Assembly (NCBI RefSeq): GCF_006717145.1
Contig: NZ_VFQF01000003.1
Location: 310,001-374,000, forward strand
Source: Humibacillus xanthopallidus
GTDB taxonomy: Bacteria; Actinomycetota; Actinomycetes; Actinomycetales; Dermatophilaceae
DNA length: 64,000 bases
Direction: 5' to 3'
Shown: one piece after another, positions 8,945 to 21,989 of the stretch
How the letters are laid out: each line of letters begins with the position of its first letter
Position numbering within the stretch: the stretch's first letter is position 1
Notes under the pieces: model-generated
Told to the model about the DNA's origin: nothing
Databases searched by the model: none
What the model saw: the letters and a program-made list of their open reading frames with translations, nothing else
Position numbers and translations under genes: made by a program

Positions 8945-9810
8945 CCCGCAGCGTCGAGATCATCGAGCCCGGTCCGCTGACCCTCGTGCAGGACCTCGGG
9001 CGGGTCGGGCACCTCGCCGTCGGCGTCGGTCGCTCCGGCGCTGCCGATGTCGGCGCCTACCTCCTCGGCGGACGTCTCCTCGGCAACGTCCGTGGGGTCG
9101 CAGCGCTCGAGGTGACCCTCGGCGGGCTGTGCCTCCGGGCATGCGGCGACGTGCTCGTCTGCCTCACCGGCGCCCACGCTCCGGGGCACGTCGGCGGCCG
9201 ACCGGTCCCGCACGCCGCACCCTTCACGATCCGTGACGGCCAGGAGCTCGCCCTCGGTATGCCGTCCAGCGGACTGCGCACCTACGTGTCCTTCCGTGGT
9301 GGGCTGGCCATGCCGGAGGTGCTCGGGTCGCTGGCATCGGACACGATGTCGGGACTCGGGCCGGAGCCGGTGCGGGCGGGTCAGGTGCTCGAGATCGGCC
9401 GTCGCACAGAGGGATTCCCGCACGTCGACGTCGCCGCGGTGCCGCCACCGACCGGCGGCCCGGTGGAGCTCGCCGTCCTGCCGGGTCCGCGCATCGACTG
9501 GTTCGCCAGGCCGCAGGCTCTCGCCGAGACGCCGTGGTGCGTCTCGGGACGCAGCGACCGCAAAGGGATTCGCCTCGAAGGCGACCCGATCGGACGGCAT
9601 ACGCGCTGGCGTGACGCGGAGCTGCCGAGCGAGGGCATGGTGCGCGGCGCGATCCAGGTGCCGCCCAACGGCCAGCCGGTCCTCTTCCTCAACGACCACC
9701 CCGTCACGGGTGGCTACCCGGTGATCGGCGTCGTGCGGACGGCCGACGTCGACCGCGCAGCCCAGCTGCAGCCGGGTCAACAGGTACGGCTCCGATGGGA
9801 GCAGAAGTGA
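8941..9810 (+). CDS. pxpC: 5-oxoprolinase subunit PxpC (KipA / biotin-dependent carboxyltransferase-like family)
   Basis: This 289-residue protein has the AHS2/KipA signatures: IIEPGPLTLVQDLGRVGHLAVGVGRSGAAD at the N-terminus, NVRGVAALEVTLGG, VSFRGGLAMPEVLGS, and near the C-terminus MVRGAIQVPPNGQPVLFLNDHPVTGGYPVIG. Together with PxpA and PxpB it forms the prokaryotic 5-oxoprolinase. The ATG at 8941 overlaps the pxpB stop by 4 nt, and its own stop overlaps the GTG start of the next gene. Confidence 0.92.
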   Translation: MTRSVEIIEPGPLTLVQDLGRVGHLAVGVGRSGAADVGAYLLGGRLLGNVRGVAALEVTLGGLCLRACGDVLVCLTGAHAPGHVGGRPVPHAAPFTIRDGQELALGMPSSGLRTYVSFRGGLAMPEVLGSLASDTMSGLGPEPVRAGQVLEIGRRTEGFPHVDVAAVPPPTGGPVELAVLPGPRIDWFARPQALAETPWCVSGRSDRKGIRLEGDPIGRHTRWRDAELPSEGMVRGAIQVPPNGQPVLFLNDHPVTGGYPVIGVVRTADVDRAAQLQPGQQVRLRWEQK

Positions 9811-10682
9811 CGAGCTCGACTGATGCGCAGCGAGATCCGACTGCGGTGCCGGCGACGACACCGACGATCCCACTCCTGCCGGACGACCCCGCGGCGCTGT
9901 CACCGAGCGAGGCGAGGTCGCTCTTCGCTGCCGGTCTGCGGGTGCCGACGCCCGGCTGGTGCACCGGCTTCGCCCAGGCCAACATCGTCGCCGTGCCCCA
10001 GGCCCTCGCCTTCGACATGATGCTCTTCGCCCAGCGCAACCCCAAGCCGTGCCCGGTCCTCGACGTCCTCGACGCGGGCGAGGTGCGCGGCGGGGTGCTG
10101 GGCGGCACCGACCTCGCGTCGCACGCGGACATCCGCACCGACCTCCCGCTCTACCGCGTCTACAAGCATGGCGAGCTCGTCGCGGAGGTGTCCGACGCAC
10201 GTGAGCACTGGCTCGACGACCTCGTCACCTTCATCGTCGGCTGCTCGTTGACGTTCGATCACCCGCTGCTCGAGGCCGGGGTTCCGGTGCGTCACCTGAC
10301 GGCCGGGCGCACCGCGCCGATGTATGTGACGACGACCCGCTGCTGGGCCGCAGGCCGGCTCTCGGGGCCGCTCGTCGTCTCGATGCGTGCGATCCCTTCG
10401 GCGCTCGTCGCCGATGCGGTGCGCGTGACGTCGCGCTACCCGTCGGTGCACGGCGTGCCATGCCACATCGGCGACCCCTCGGCCCTCGGCATCGCCGACC
10501 TCGCGGCGCCGGACTTCGGTGACCCACCGGTCATCGAGGAGGGCGACGTGCCCGTCTTCTGGGCGTCCGGCGTCACCGCGCAGGCGCTGGTCATGGAGTC
10601 GCGCCCGGCGCTCGCCATCACGAACGCTCCGGGGCACCTGCTGGTGACCGACGCCCGCGACTGCGCGTATGCCGTCCCCTGA
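9807..10682 (+). CDS. DUF1445 putative hydro-lyase (D-glutamate cyclase-related)
   Basis: This 291-residue protein belongs to the DUF1445 family. It has ARSLFAAGLRVPTPGWCTGFAQANIVAVPQALAFDMMLFAQRNPKPCPVLDV near the N-terminus, FIVGCSLTFDHPL, RCWAAGRLSGPLVVSMR, CHIGDPSALGI and PVFWASGVTAQALVM. A relative of this family is fused into mammalian D-glutamate cyclase, which interconverts D-glutamate and 5-oxo-D-proline. Location in the 5-oxoprolinase operon makes a role in supplying or epimer-sorting 5-oxoproline attractive, but this is inference. The GTG at 9807 overlaps the pxpC stop (GTGA) and has GGGAG 5 nt upstream; an ATG at 9795 has no ribosome site. Confidence 0.8.
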   Translation: MTSSTDAQRDPTAVPATTPTIPLLPDDPAALSPSEARSLFAAGLRVPTPGWCTGFAQANIVAVPQALAFDMMLFAQRNPKPCPVLDVLDAGEVRGGVLGGTDLASHADIRTDLPLYRVYKHGELVAEVSDAREHWLDDLVTFIVGCSLTFDHPLLEAGVPVRHLTAGRTAPMYVTTTRCWAAGRLSGPLVVSMRAIPSALVADAVRVTSRYPSVHGVPCHIGDPSALGIADLAAPDFGDPPVIEEGDVPVFWASGVTAQALVMESRPALAITNAPGHLLVTDARDCAYAVP

Positions 10683-10770
10683 GGGGGCCATCAACGCGCG
10701 CCTCCGAGCCCGGCCGGCGCAGCCGTCTGGCGGTGGTGAGGTTGTCGACGCTCGGGGCGTCGCTACCCTA

Positions 10771-10832
10771 GGTCGTGATGGCGGTGGGGCTCGCCGACAA
10801 CCGCGACGAGGGTCGCCAACAGTCCCTACCCG
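10771..10832 (+). ncRNA. probable fluoride (crcB) riboswitch aptamer
   Basis: The leader of the two FluC genes contains the ordered blocks of the crcB motif: GATGGCGG at 10777, a GGCG...CGCC hairpin ending at 10794, the AACCGC block at 10799-10804 that forms the pseudoknot, a small GAC-GAGG-GUC hairpin, and AACAGTCCCTACC (10818-10830) in place of the usual GAUGRCUCCUACC. It ends about 18 nt before the FluC start. Gene context (fluoride channels) and the block order agree; the last block deviates from consensus, so confidence is moderate. Confidence 0.68.
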
Positions 10833-10848
10833 AGCGGTAGGAGCACGC

Positions 10849-11400
10849 ATGCCAACAGATCCTGCGCCCATGGGCGCCGGCGCCGGTCCGGCCGGTGCCT
10901 CGATGCCCGTCGACCCCGACGCGCCCAGCCGGGTGCCGCTGGGCCGCCACGTGTCGAGCATCGTGCGCGAGCGCTGGGACATCCTCGCCGTCATCGCGGC
11001 CGGGGGCGCTCTCGGGAGCGCCGCGCGCTACGGCGCCGGTGTGCTCTGGCCGCACGACCCGTCCGAGATCGCGTGGTCGACCCTGGTCGTCAACGTCGTG
11101 GGCGGCTTCCTCCTCGGCCTGCTCATGGTCTTCGTCAACGACGTCTGGCCGCCGCACCGCTACGTCCGCCCCTTCCTCGGGGTCGGCGTCCTCGGCGGGT
11201 TCACGACCTTCTCGACCTACATGCTCGACACCCACGCGCTCCTCGCCGCGGGCCGCCCACCCGTCGCGCTGCTCTATCTCCTCGGCACCTTGGTCGTCGG
11301 GCTGGTGGCGGTGTGGCTCGGCATCCTCGTTGGGCGTGGTGCGGCGGCGGTCTCACGCACCCGCCGCGCTCGCCGCGACCACCGCGAGGGGGCCTCGTGA
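10849..11400 (+). CDS. crcB: fluoride channel FluC/CrcB, first subunit
   Basis: This 183-residue protein has a ~40-residue Pro/Ala-rich cytoplasmic leader, then four membrane helices of the CrcB family. Signatures are AAGGALGSAARYGAG, STLVVNVVGGFLLGLLMVF (the Asn lines the pore) and GVGVLGGFTTFSTYMLD (the Phe-box and Na+-site region). FluC proteins export fluoride as dual-topology dimers; in Gram-positives two paralogues usually pair. The ATG at 10849 follows TAGGAG. The stop overlaps the GTG of the second crcB gene. A fluoride riboswitch candidate lies immediately upstream. Confidence 0.93.
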   Translation: MPTDPAPMGAGAGPAGASMPVDPDAPSRVPLGRHVSSIVRERWDILAVIAAGGALGSAARYGAGVLWPHDPSEIAWSTLVVNVVGGFLLGLLMVFVNDVWPPHRYVRPFLGVGVLGGFTTFSTYMLDTHALLAAGRPPVALLYLLGTLVVGLVAVWLGILVGRGAAAVSRTRRARRDHREGAS

Positions 11401-11768
11401 CGCTGCTGCTTGTGCTCGCAGGTGGTGTCATCGGCGCCCCGCTGCGCTACCTCACCGACCTGCTCGTCCAGTCCCGCCACGACAGCCTCTTCCCGTGGGG
11501 CACCTTCATCGTCAACGTCGCCGGCTCGCTCGTGCTCGGCTCGGTGCTCGGCGCCGCCTCGACCGGAGCGCTGCCCCCGGCGGCGGTGACCTTCGTCGGC
11601 ACGGGCATCTGCGGCGCGCTCACGACGTTCTCGACGTTCGGCTTCGAGACCGTGCGCCTCATCGAGGAGGGGTCGATCTCCACCGCCACCGCCAACGCCG
11701 TGGGAAGCCTCGCGGCGGGTCTTGCCGCCGGCAGCCTGGGCTGGTTCCTCGTCACCGCGCTCGCCTGA
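11397..11768 (+). CDS. crcB: fluoride channel FluC/CrcB, second subunit
   Basis: This 123-residue CrcB protein is near the minimal family size. It has AGGVIGAPLRYLTD, WGTFIVNVAGSLVLGSVLG and GTGICGALTTFSTFGFETVRLIEEG, so both the pore Asn and the TTFSTF motif are present. It starts at a GTG that overlaps the stop of the first crcB gene (GTGA). Paired adjacent fluC genes in actinobacteria are expected to make one heterodimeric fluoride channel. Confidence 0.92.
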   Translation: MTLLLVLAGGVIGAPLRYLTDLLVQSRHDSLFPWGTFIVNVAGSLVLGSVLGAASTGALPPAAVTFVGTGICGALTTFSTFGFETVRLIEEGSISTATANAVGSLAAGLAAGSLGWFLVTALA

Positions 11769-11945
11769 GCCGGCGACCCGGCCGGCCGTCCGCGTCACCG
11801 GCGACCGCGGCTCATCACGAACCGCGACCCGACGCCCGCTCGGCCCCGGTCGTCGGGCCTGCGCCCGAAACGGGCATAGTGGGGGCGAGCTCGCGCACCC
11901 GCGCGGCACGACGGCGGGGGTGTACGGGATGGCGGCGGCCGAGGC

Positions 11946-12968
11946 ATGAGACTGCTCGTCCACTCCCTGGTCATCGTTCTCGGCCTGGTCCTCTACGTCG
12001 TGTCGACGCGCACCGAGCCCCGGCGGTGGCGCAACGGCGTCTTCCTCCTCGCCGCCGTCTGGTCGGCGGTCGACCTCCTCGCGGGTGAGATCGTGGGCCG
12101 GCTCGGGGTGGAGCGGCACGAGGACGCCGTCGTCCTGCTCGCCCTGCCCTGGCTGGGCGCCGTGGTGCTCGGCCTGCTCCTGCTGCTCAACGGGCTGCGC
12201 ATGGTTCGCCGCGGTGGACGCAGCCTCAGCAACCTCCTCTCGCTGCTGCTCGGCCTCGCCATGATCGTCGCGACCGTCATCGGCGTCACGCTCTTCCTCT
12301 CCGGCACGACGACGACGGTCGCCGTCGCGGGCATCGTCATCCTCCTGCTCCCGGGCTACCCGGCCCTGTCGCTCGTGAGCTACGTCCTCTACTGCCTCGA
12401 CTACCTGAGGCGCCGCAAGCGCCCGACGCCCGCGGCGATCGTCGTGCTCGGGTCCGGCCTCGTCCACGGCCGCATCCCGCGCCTGCTCGCCCGGCGCCTC
12501 GACGCCGCGATCGCGCTGCGCCGCACCGAGGAGCTCCACGGGGGACGACCCCCGCTCGTGCCGAGCGGCGGCCAGGGCGACGACGAGCCGACGTCCGAGG
12601 GTGCGGCCATGACGGCATACCTGCTGGAGCGGGGGCTCGACGAGAACGAGGTCGTCACTGAGGACCGAGCGACCTCGACGGAGGAGAACCTCCTGCTCTC
12701 GCGGGCGCTCCTCGAGGAGCACGGCGTCACGGGGCACCTGCGGGTCGTCACGAGCGGCTACCACGTCGGCCGCGCCGCGCTCATCTGCCGGCGTCTCGGG
12801 CTCGACGCCGACGTCAGCGGCGCGCGCACCGCGTGGTACTTCGTGCCGAGCGCCTTCCTGCGCGAGTTCGTCGCCGTCCTCACCTACCACCCGTGGGTCA
12901 ACGCGATCGGGCTCACCGTGTGGGCTGCGCTGAGCGCCGTCCTCACGTATGCCGTGATCGCCGGCTGA
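11946..12968 (+). CDS. YdcF/SanA-like DUF218 membrane protein
   Basis: This 340-residue protein starts with four to five hydrophobic helices (residues ~1-155). A soluble DUF218 domain follows: AAIVVLGSGLVHGRIPRLLARRLDAAIAL, PPLVPSGGQGDDEPTSEGAAMTAYLLERGL, VVTEDRATSTEENLLLS and HLRVVTSGYHVGRAALICRRLGL. One last helix closes the C-terminus. DUF218 proteins (ElyC, SanA, YdcF) are linked to envelope and lipid-carrier metabolism; the exact reaction is not known. It follows the crcB pair by 177 bp and appears to be transcribed on its own. Confidence 0.85.
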   Translation: MRLLVHSLVIVLGLVLYVVSTRTEPRRWRNGVFLLAAVWSAVDLLAGEIVGRLGVERHEDAVVLLALPWLGAVVLGLLLLLNGLRMVRRGGRSLSNLLSLLLGLAMIVATVIGVTLFLSGTTTTVAVAGIVILLLPGYPALSLVSYVLYCLDYLRRRKRPTPAAIVVLGSGLVHGRIPRLLARRLDAAIALRRTEELHGGRPPLVPSGGQGDDEPTSEGAAMTAYLLERGLDENEVVTEDRATSTEENLLLSRALLEEHGVTGHLRVVTSGYHVGRAALICRRLGLDADVSGARTAWYFVPSAFLREFVAVLTYHPWVNAIGLTVWAALSAVLTYAVIAG

Positions 12969-13051
12969 GGGTCGCGTGACCTCGCCACGACGGCTCCCGA
13001 CCTGAATACTGGTCACTGAGTCCGCTCCGGCACCGGCACCCAGGAGAGCGC

Positions 13052-13651
13052 ATGAGTTTCGTGACGAGAGGCTTCCACGGTCGGCGCCGTGACGACGACG
13101 GCCGGCTGCCTCCGGGGCAGCACCTGACCGGCGACTTCCCGGTGCTGTCAGCGGGGCCCACCCCACGCATACCGCTGGACGAGTGGGAGCTGTGGGTCGC
13201 CACGGAGGACGGCACCCGGCACACGTGGTCGTGGACCGAGCTCATGGCGCTCGCCGCCGACGAGCCGACCGTCGACATCCACTGCGTGACGAGCTGGTCG
13301 AAGCTCGACACGACGTGGCGGGGGGTCTCGCTGGACACGATCCTCGCCGACGTCGAGACGGCCGCCGACTACGCGCTCGTGCACAGCTACGGCGGCTACA
13401 CGACGAACCTCCCGCTCGAGGACCTGCTCGACGGAAAGGCTTGGGTCGCCTACGAGTTCGAGGGCGACGACCTCCACCCCGAGCACGGCAGGCCCGCCCG
13501 GCTGCTCGTGCCGCACCTCTACTTCTGGAAGTCGGCCAAGTGGGTGCGCGGCATCGAGCTCATGCTCGAGGACAGCCCGGGCTTCTGGGAGCAGCTCGGC
13601 TACCACGACTACGGAGACCCATGGCGCGAGCAGCGATACCAGGGGGACTGA
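13052..13651 (+). CDS. sulfite oxidase-like molybdopterin oxidoreductase
   Basis: This 199-residue protein matches the small cytoplasmic YedY/sulfite-oxidase-like family. It has GRLPPGQHLTGDFPVLSAGPTP, then HCVTSWSKLDTTWRGVSLDTIL, where the Cys of HCVTSWS (about residue 76) is the expected molybdenum ligand. HSYGGYTTNLPLEDLLDG and PHLYFWKSAKWVRGIELM follow. It has no signal peptide and no haem or dimerisation domain. The next gene, overlapping its end by 31 bp, is an FAD/NAD(P)H reductase that probably supplies or accepts its electrons. Substrate unknown; a methionine- or S/N-oxide is possible by analogy to MsrP. Confidence 0.87.
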   Translation: MSFVTRGFHGRRRDDDGRLPPGQHLTGDFPVLSAGPTPRIPLDEWELWVATEDGTRHTWSWTELMALAADEPTVDIHCVTSWSKLDTTWRGVSLDTILADVETAADYALVHSYGGYTTNLPLEDLLDGKAWVAYEFEGDDLHPEHGRPARLLVPHLYFWKSAKWVRGIELMLEDSPGFWEQLGYHDYGDPWREQRYQGD

Positions 13652-14421
13652 GCGCCCGGCGCGCCTGGCGGCCGGCGCGACTGCTCGAGCGTCGGGTCGA
13701 GAGCGCCAGCGCGACGACGCTCGTCCTCGACGTGACGGACTGGCCGGGCCACCTGCCGGGGCAGCACGTCGACGTGCGCCTCACCGCCGACGACGGCTAC
13801 ACCGCCACGCGCAGCTACTCGCTCGCGGCGCCGGCCGAGGGCGACCGGGTGGAGGTCACCGTCCAACGCGTGCCCGACGGTGAGGTCTCGCCCTTCCTCT
13901 GCGATGTCTTCCAGGTGGGTGACGCCGTCGAGCTGCGGGGACCGGTCGGGGGCTGGTTCGTCTGGCGCCCGGACCAGCCGGGGCCGGTCCTGCTCGTCGC
14001 CGGCGGGTCGGGGGTCGTGCCCCTCATGGCGATGCTGCGGGCCCGCCCTGCCGTCGGGCCACCCTTCCGCCTCGTCTACTCCGCCCGCCAGCCCGACGAC
14101 GTCATCTACCGTGAGGAGCTCGCTGCCCTTGCGGGGACCGACGGCGTCGACGTGCGCCACGTCTTCACGCGCCGTGGGGCGCCGGTCGGTGCAGACGGTG
14201 CAGACGGTGCCGATGGCGCGGACGGTGCGGGCCATGTGCGGCCGCCGGGGCGGCTGCGGTCCGCCGACCTGGAGGGCGCGGGCTGGGGGCCGGCCGACGC
14301 GCCCACCTGCTACGTCTGCGGGCCGACCGGCTTCGTCGAAGCCGCGGCAACCATCCTTGCGTCGGCCGGCCACGACGCGGCGCGCATCCGGACCGAGCGC
14401 TTCGGGCCGACCGGCTCGTGA
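13621..14421 (+). CDS. ferredoxin reductase-type FAD/NAD(P) oxidoreductase
   Basis: This 266-residue protein has the FNR layout. The FAD domain contains LPGQHVDVRLTADDGYTATRSYSLA (RxYS motif), and the NAD(P) domain contains VLLVAGGSGVVPLMAMLRA, FRLVYSARQPDDVIYREEL and CYVCGPTGFVEAAATILASAG near the end. No 2Fe-2S domain follows. The ATG at 13621 lies inside the end of the molybdoenzyme gene, so the two are coupled. Residues ~190-205 contain an imperfect Gly-Ala-Asp repeat encoded by a short 9-bp tandem repeat, likely a linker expansion. Confidence 0.87.
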   Translation: MARAAIPGGLSARRAWRPARLLERRVESASATTLVLDVTDWPGHLPGQHVDVRLTADDGYTATRSYSLAAPAEGDRVEVTVQRVPDGEVSPFLCDVFQVGDAVELRGPVGGWFVWRPDQPGPVLLVAGGSGVVPLMAMLRARPAVGPPFRLVYSARQPDDVIYREELAALAGTDGVDVRHVFTRRGAPVGADGADGADGADGAGHVRPPGRLRSADLEGAGWGPADAPTCYVCGPTGFVEAAATILASAGHDAARIRTERFGPTGS

Positions 14422-14432
14422 AGGAGGCAGTG

Positions 14433-14741
14433 ATGCAGGGTCAGGACAGTGCTGAGAACAGTGGTGAGGAGCCGGTGGGCGGGGCGGGTCTCGACGGGAA
14501 CGTGCTCGCCGGGCCGCTCTCCGAAGTGTTCGCGGTCGACATCACGACCGCGGTCGGGCGGTGCCGCGGGTGCGGGACGAGCTCGGCCATCGCGACGCTG
14601 CGCGTCCACGGCCCCCAGCCCGGGCTCGTCGGGCGCTGCCCCGGGTGCGACGACGTGCTGCTCCGCATCGTGCGCACACCTGACGCGGTCTGGCTCGACC
14701 TCGGCGGCCTCATCTCCCTGCGCATCCCCGCCGCCGGCTGA
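14433..14741 (+). CDS. DUF6510 zinc-ribbon-like protein
   Basis: This 102-residue protein has a variable N-terminus and a conserved zinc-ribbon-like core: CRGCGTSSAIATL and, after a spacer, GRCPGCDDVLLRIVRTPDAVWLDLGGLISLRIP. The two CxxC pairs at about residues 47-50 and 70-73 fit one zinc site. It follows the molybdoenzyme and flavin reductase genes, an association known for DUF6510, so it may serve the same electron-transfer unit. An excellent ribosome site (AAGGAGG) precedes the ATG at 14433. Confidence 0.8.
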   Translation: MQGQDSAENSGEEPVGGAGLDGNVLAGPLSEVFAVDITTAVGRCRGCGTSSAIATLRVHGPQPGLVGRCPGCDDVLLRIVRTPDAVWLDLGGLISLRIPAAG

Positions 14742-14801
14742 CAGGAAAGTCTCAGGGGCGCAAAACCCCACACAGCACCCGAGAAGGTCCACACTTGGCC
14801 G

Positions 14802-15386
14802 GTGATCGGCGAGGACTTTGACCGTGTCCTCTCCAGGGCACGCACCGGTGACGAGGCCGCCTTCGCCCGACTGTGGCGTGATCTCAACCCCACGCTGCTG
14901 CGCTACCTCAGTCTCGCGGGGGAGTCGGCCGATGAGGTTGCGGCAGAGACCTGGCTGACGGTGGTCAAGGGGCTCTCTGCCTTTCGCGGTGACGAAACCG
15001 CTTGGCGTGCTTGGGTCTTCACCACCGCGAGGCGTCGAGCCGTCGACGCGGGCCGCCAACGCACCCGGGCAGCTCGCGCCCCGTGGCGAGACCGCTCCGG
15101 CTCGTGGGTCACCTCCGTCGAGCCCGACTGCGCCGATCTCGTCATCGACTCGCTCTCGAGCGCCGAGGCCGTCCGGATCGTGCGCCGGCTCCCGGCCCTG
15201 CAGGCCGAGGTCGTGCTCCTACGGGTGGTCGTGGGCCTGTCCGTGAGCGAGGTGGCCGAGCTCGTCGGGCGCTCGCCCGGGGCCGTGCGGGTGGCGGCGC
15301 ACCGGGGGCTGCAGAACCTCGCGAAGATCATGTCCGAGCAGGGTGTAACGCTGAGCGACTCCGGTGCGCTTCGGGAGGTGACATGA
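14802..15386 (+). CDS. ECF-type RNA polymerase sigma factor
   Basis: This 194-residue sigma-70-family protein lacks regions 1 and 3. Region 2 is at about residues 15-85 (DEAAFARLWRDLNPTLLRYL, ETAWRAWVFTTARRRAVDAGRQ). Region 4 is at about 125-180 (VRIVRRLPALQAEVVLLRVVVGLSVSEVAELVGRSPGAVRVAAHRGLQNLAKIM). The start is a GTG at 14802, with GAGAAGG about 15 nt upstream. Its stop overlaps the next gene (ATGA), which encodes a membrane protein in the position of an anti-sigma factor. Confidence 0.9.
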   Translation: MIGEDFDRVLSRARTGDEAAFARLWRDLNPTLLRYLSLAGESADEVAAETWLTVVKGLSAFRGDETAWRAWVFTTARRRAVDAGRQRTRAARAPWRDRSGSWVTSVEPDCADLVIDSLSSAEAVRIVRRLPALQAEVVLLRVVVGLSVSEVAELVGRSPGAVRVAAHRGLQNLAKIMSEQGVTLSDSGALREVT

Positions 15387-16129
15387 GCGCAGACCCCATC
15401 GACGACCCCGCCCTGGCCCCCCTCCTGCGGGCCCTCCGGGCTCCCGCTGCCGAGCGCGAGCTCGACGGCCTCGACGGTGCCGTCAGGTCGTTCCGGGCTG
15501 CCCAGGTCACGTCCCCTCCACCATCCTCCAGGAGAGCATCGATGATCTTCACCCTTGCGGGCGCCAAGCTCGGAGCCACCCTCGCCGCCCTTGCGGTGGG
15601 CGTCGGCGGCGTGGCCACGGTCGCCTACGTGTCGGCGAGCGCCCCCGCGTCCACTCCCGACGTGCACTCGAGCGGGTCCGCGAGCCCGACGTCCGTCGGC
15701 GCCAGCGCTGCTGCCCGCGTCCGGACCTCGACCGGCGCGCCCTCGGTCACCGCGACCGCTGTCGGCCCCGTCGCCACCGGCGCCGCTGCCCACGGCCTGT
15801 GCACCGCGTGGTCGCACGTCGCCGACAGGGGCAAGGCCGCGCAGGCCCCCGCCTTCCGCAACCTCACCGCGGCCGCCGGCGGCTCCGACAAGGTCGACGC
15901 CTGGTGCGCGGCGCTGCCCGCAGTCGGCGGCTCCGGGTCTGCGACCGGCGGCCCGGCCGGCCACCCCACGGGCAAGCCCACCTCGGTGCCCACCGGAAAG
16001 CCGGCCACCGTCCCCACGGGCAAGCCGTCCGTCGTTCCTCCGACCGTCCCCTCCCACCAGCCGACGACCACTCCCACGGGCAAGCCGGCAACGGTGCCCC
16101 CCACGACGCACCCCACCGGACGTCCCTGA
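15383..16129 (+). CDS. putative anti-sigma partner: single-pass membrane protein with PTGKP repeats
   Basis: This 248-residue protein is coupled to the ECF sigma gene. Residues 1-50 are a charged cytosolic segment (LAPLLRALRAPAAERELDGLDGAVRSFR), followed by one membrane helix at about residues 54-82. The extracellular part has a small Cys-containing domain (AHGLCTAWSHVADRGKAAQAPAFRNLTAAAGGSDKVDAWCAALP). A C-terminal tail has five PTG(K/R)P units separated by Val/Thr-rich spacers. Position and topology fit an anti-sigma factor, but no HxxxCxxC zinc motif is visible, so it would be a non-ZAS type. The tail may span or bind the wall. Role is inference. Confidence 0.7.
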   Translation: MSADPIDDPALAPLLRALRAPAAERELDGLDGAVRSFRAAQVTSPPPSSRRASMIFTLAGAKLGATLAALAVGVGGVATVAYVSASAPASTPDVHSSGSASPTSVGASAAARVRTSTGAPSVTATAVGPVATGAAAHGLCTAWSHVADRGKAAQAPAFRNLTAAAGGSDKVDAWCAALPAVGGSGSATGGPAGHPTGKPTSVPTGKPATVPTGKPSVVPPTVPSHQPTTTPTGKPATVPPTTHPTGRP

Positions 16130-16145
16130 CCGAGGGTGCCCCCGC

Positions 16146-16282
16146 GACGCCGCCCTCCCCTCCACGGGGCGGCGTCACCGCTGGGCCGTGTGCCGCTCTC
16201 CCCGCCGGGCGGCACACGGCCTCGCGCCACGACGACAGCCCGCGTATGCCGCCCACCCCGTCGGGCGGCATACGCGGGCTGT
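16146..16282. terminator. three successive strong hairpins between convergent genes
   Basis: Three perfect inverted repeats follow one another: 16146-16155/16167-16176 (10-bp stem), 16184-16196/16209-16221 (13-bp stem) and 16235-16254/16263-16282 (20-bp stem, 8-nt loop, built on GTATGCCGCCC/GGGCGGCATAC). They separate the ends of the anti-sigma-like gene and the carboxylase gene, so they probably act as bidirectional terminators, although no U-tract follows. Confidence 0.75.
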
Positions 16283-16290
16283 GTCGTCGG

Positions 16291-21828
<5,538 letters not shown>

Positions 21829-21989
21829 CGAGCAGGTCTCCTTCGTCGTGCCACCGCCCGTCGGGGCGAGTGGCGCTCGTCACGCCACACCCGCAGCCTT
21901 CCACCCCGAGGCGCTGACCCGCGAGTAGACATCGCATCGGATTCTGCAGATGCGCTGTCGGGGGCAGTCGGTACGGTCTCGGGGTGACC

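Noticed and set aside
11274-13166. 630-codon minus-strand frame opposite FluC and YdcF-like genes
   Set aside because: Composition and antisense position mark it as a shadow; both sense genes have clear motifs.
16130-16290. tRNA or other structured RNA gene
   Set aside because: The hairpins are stacked perfect inverted repeats without a cloverleaf, and they match the terminator-like GTATGCC hairpin elsewhere.
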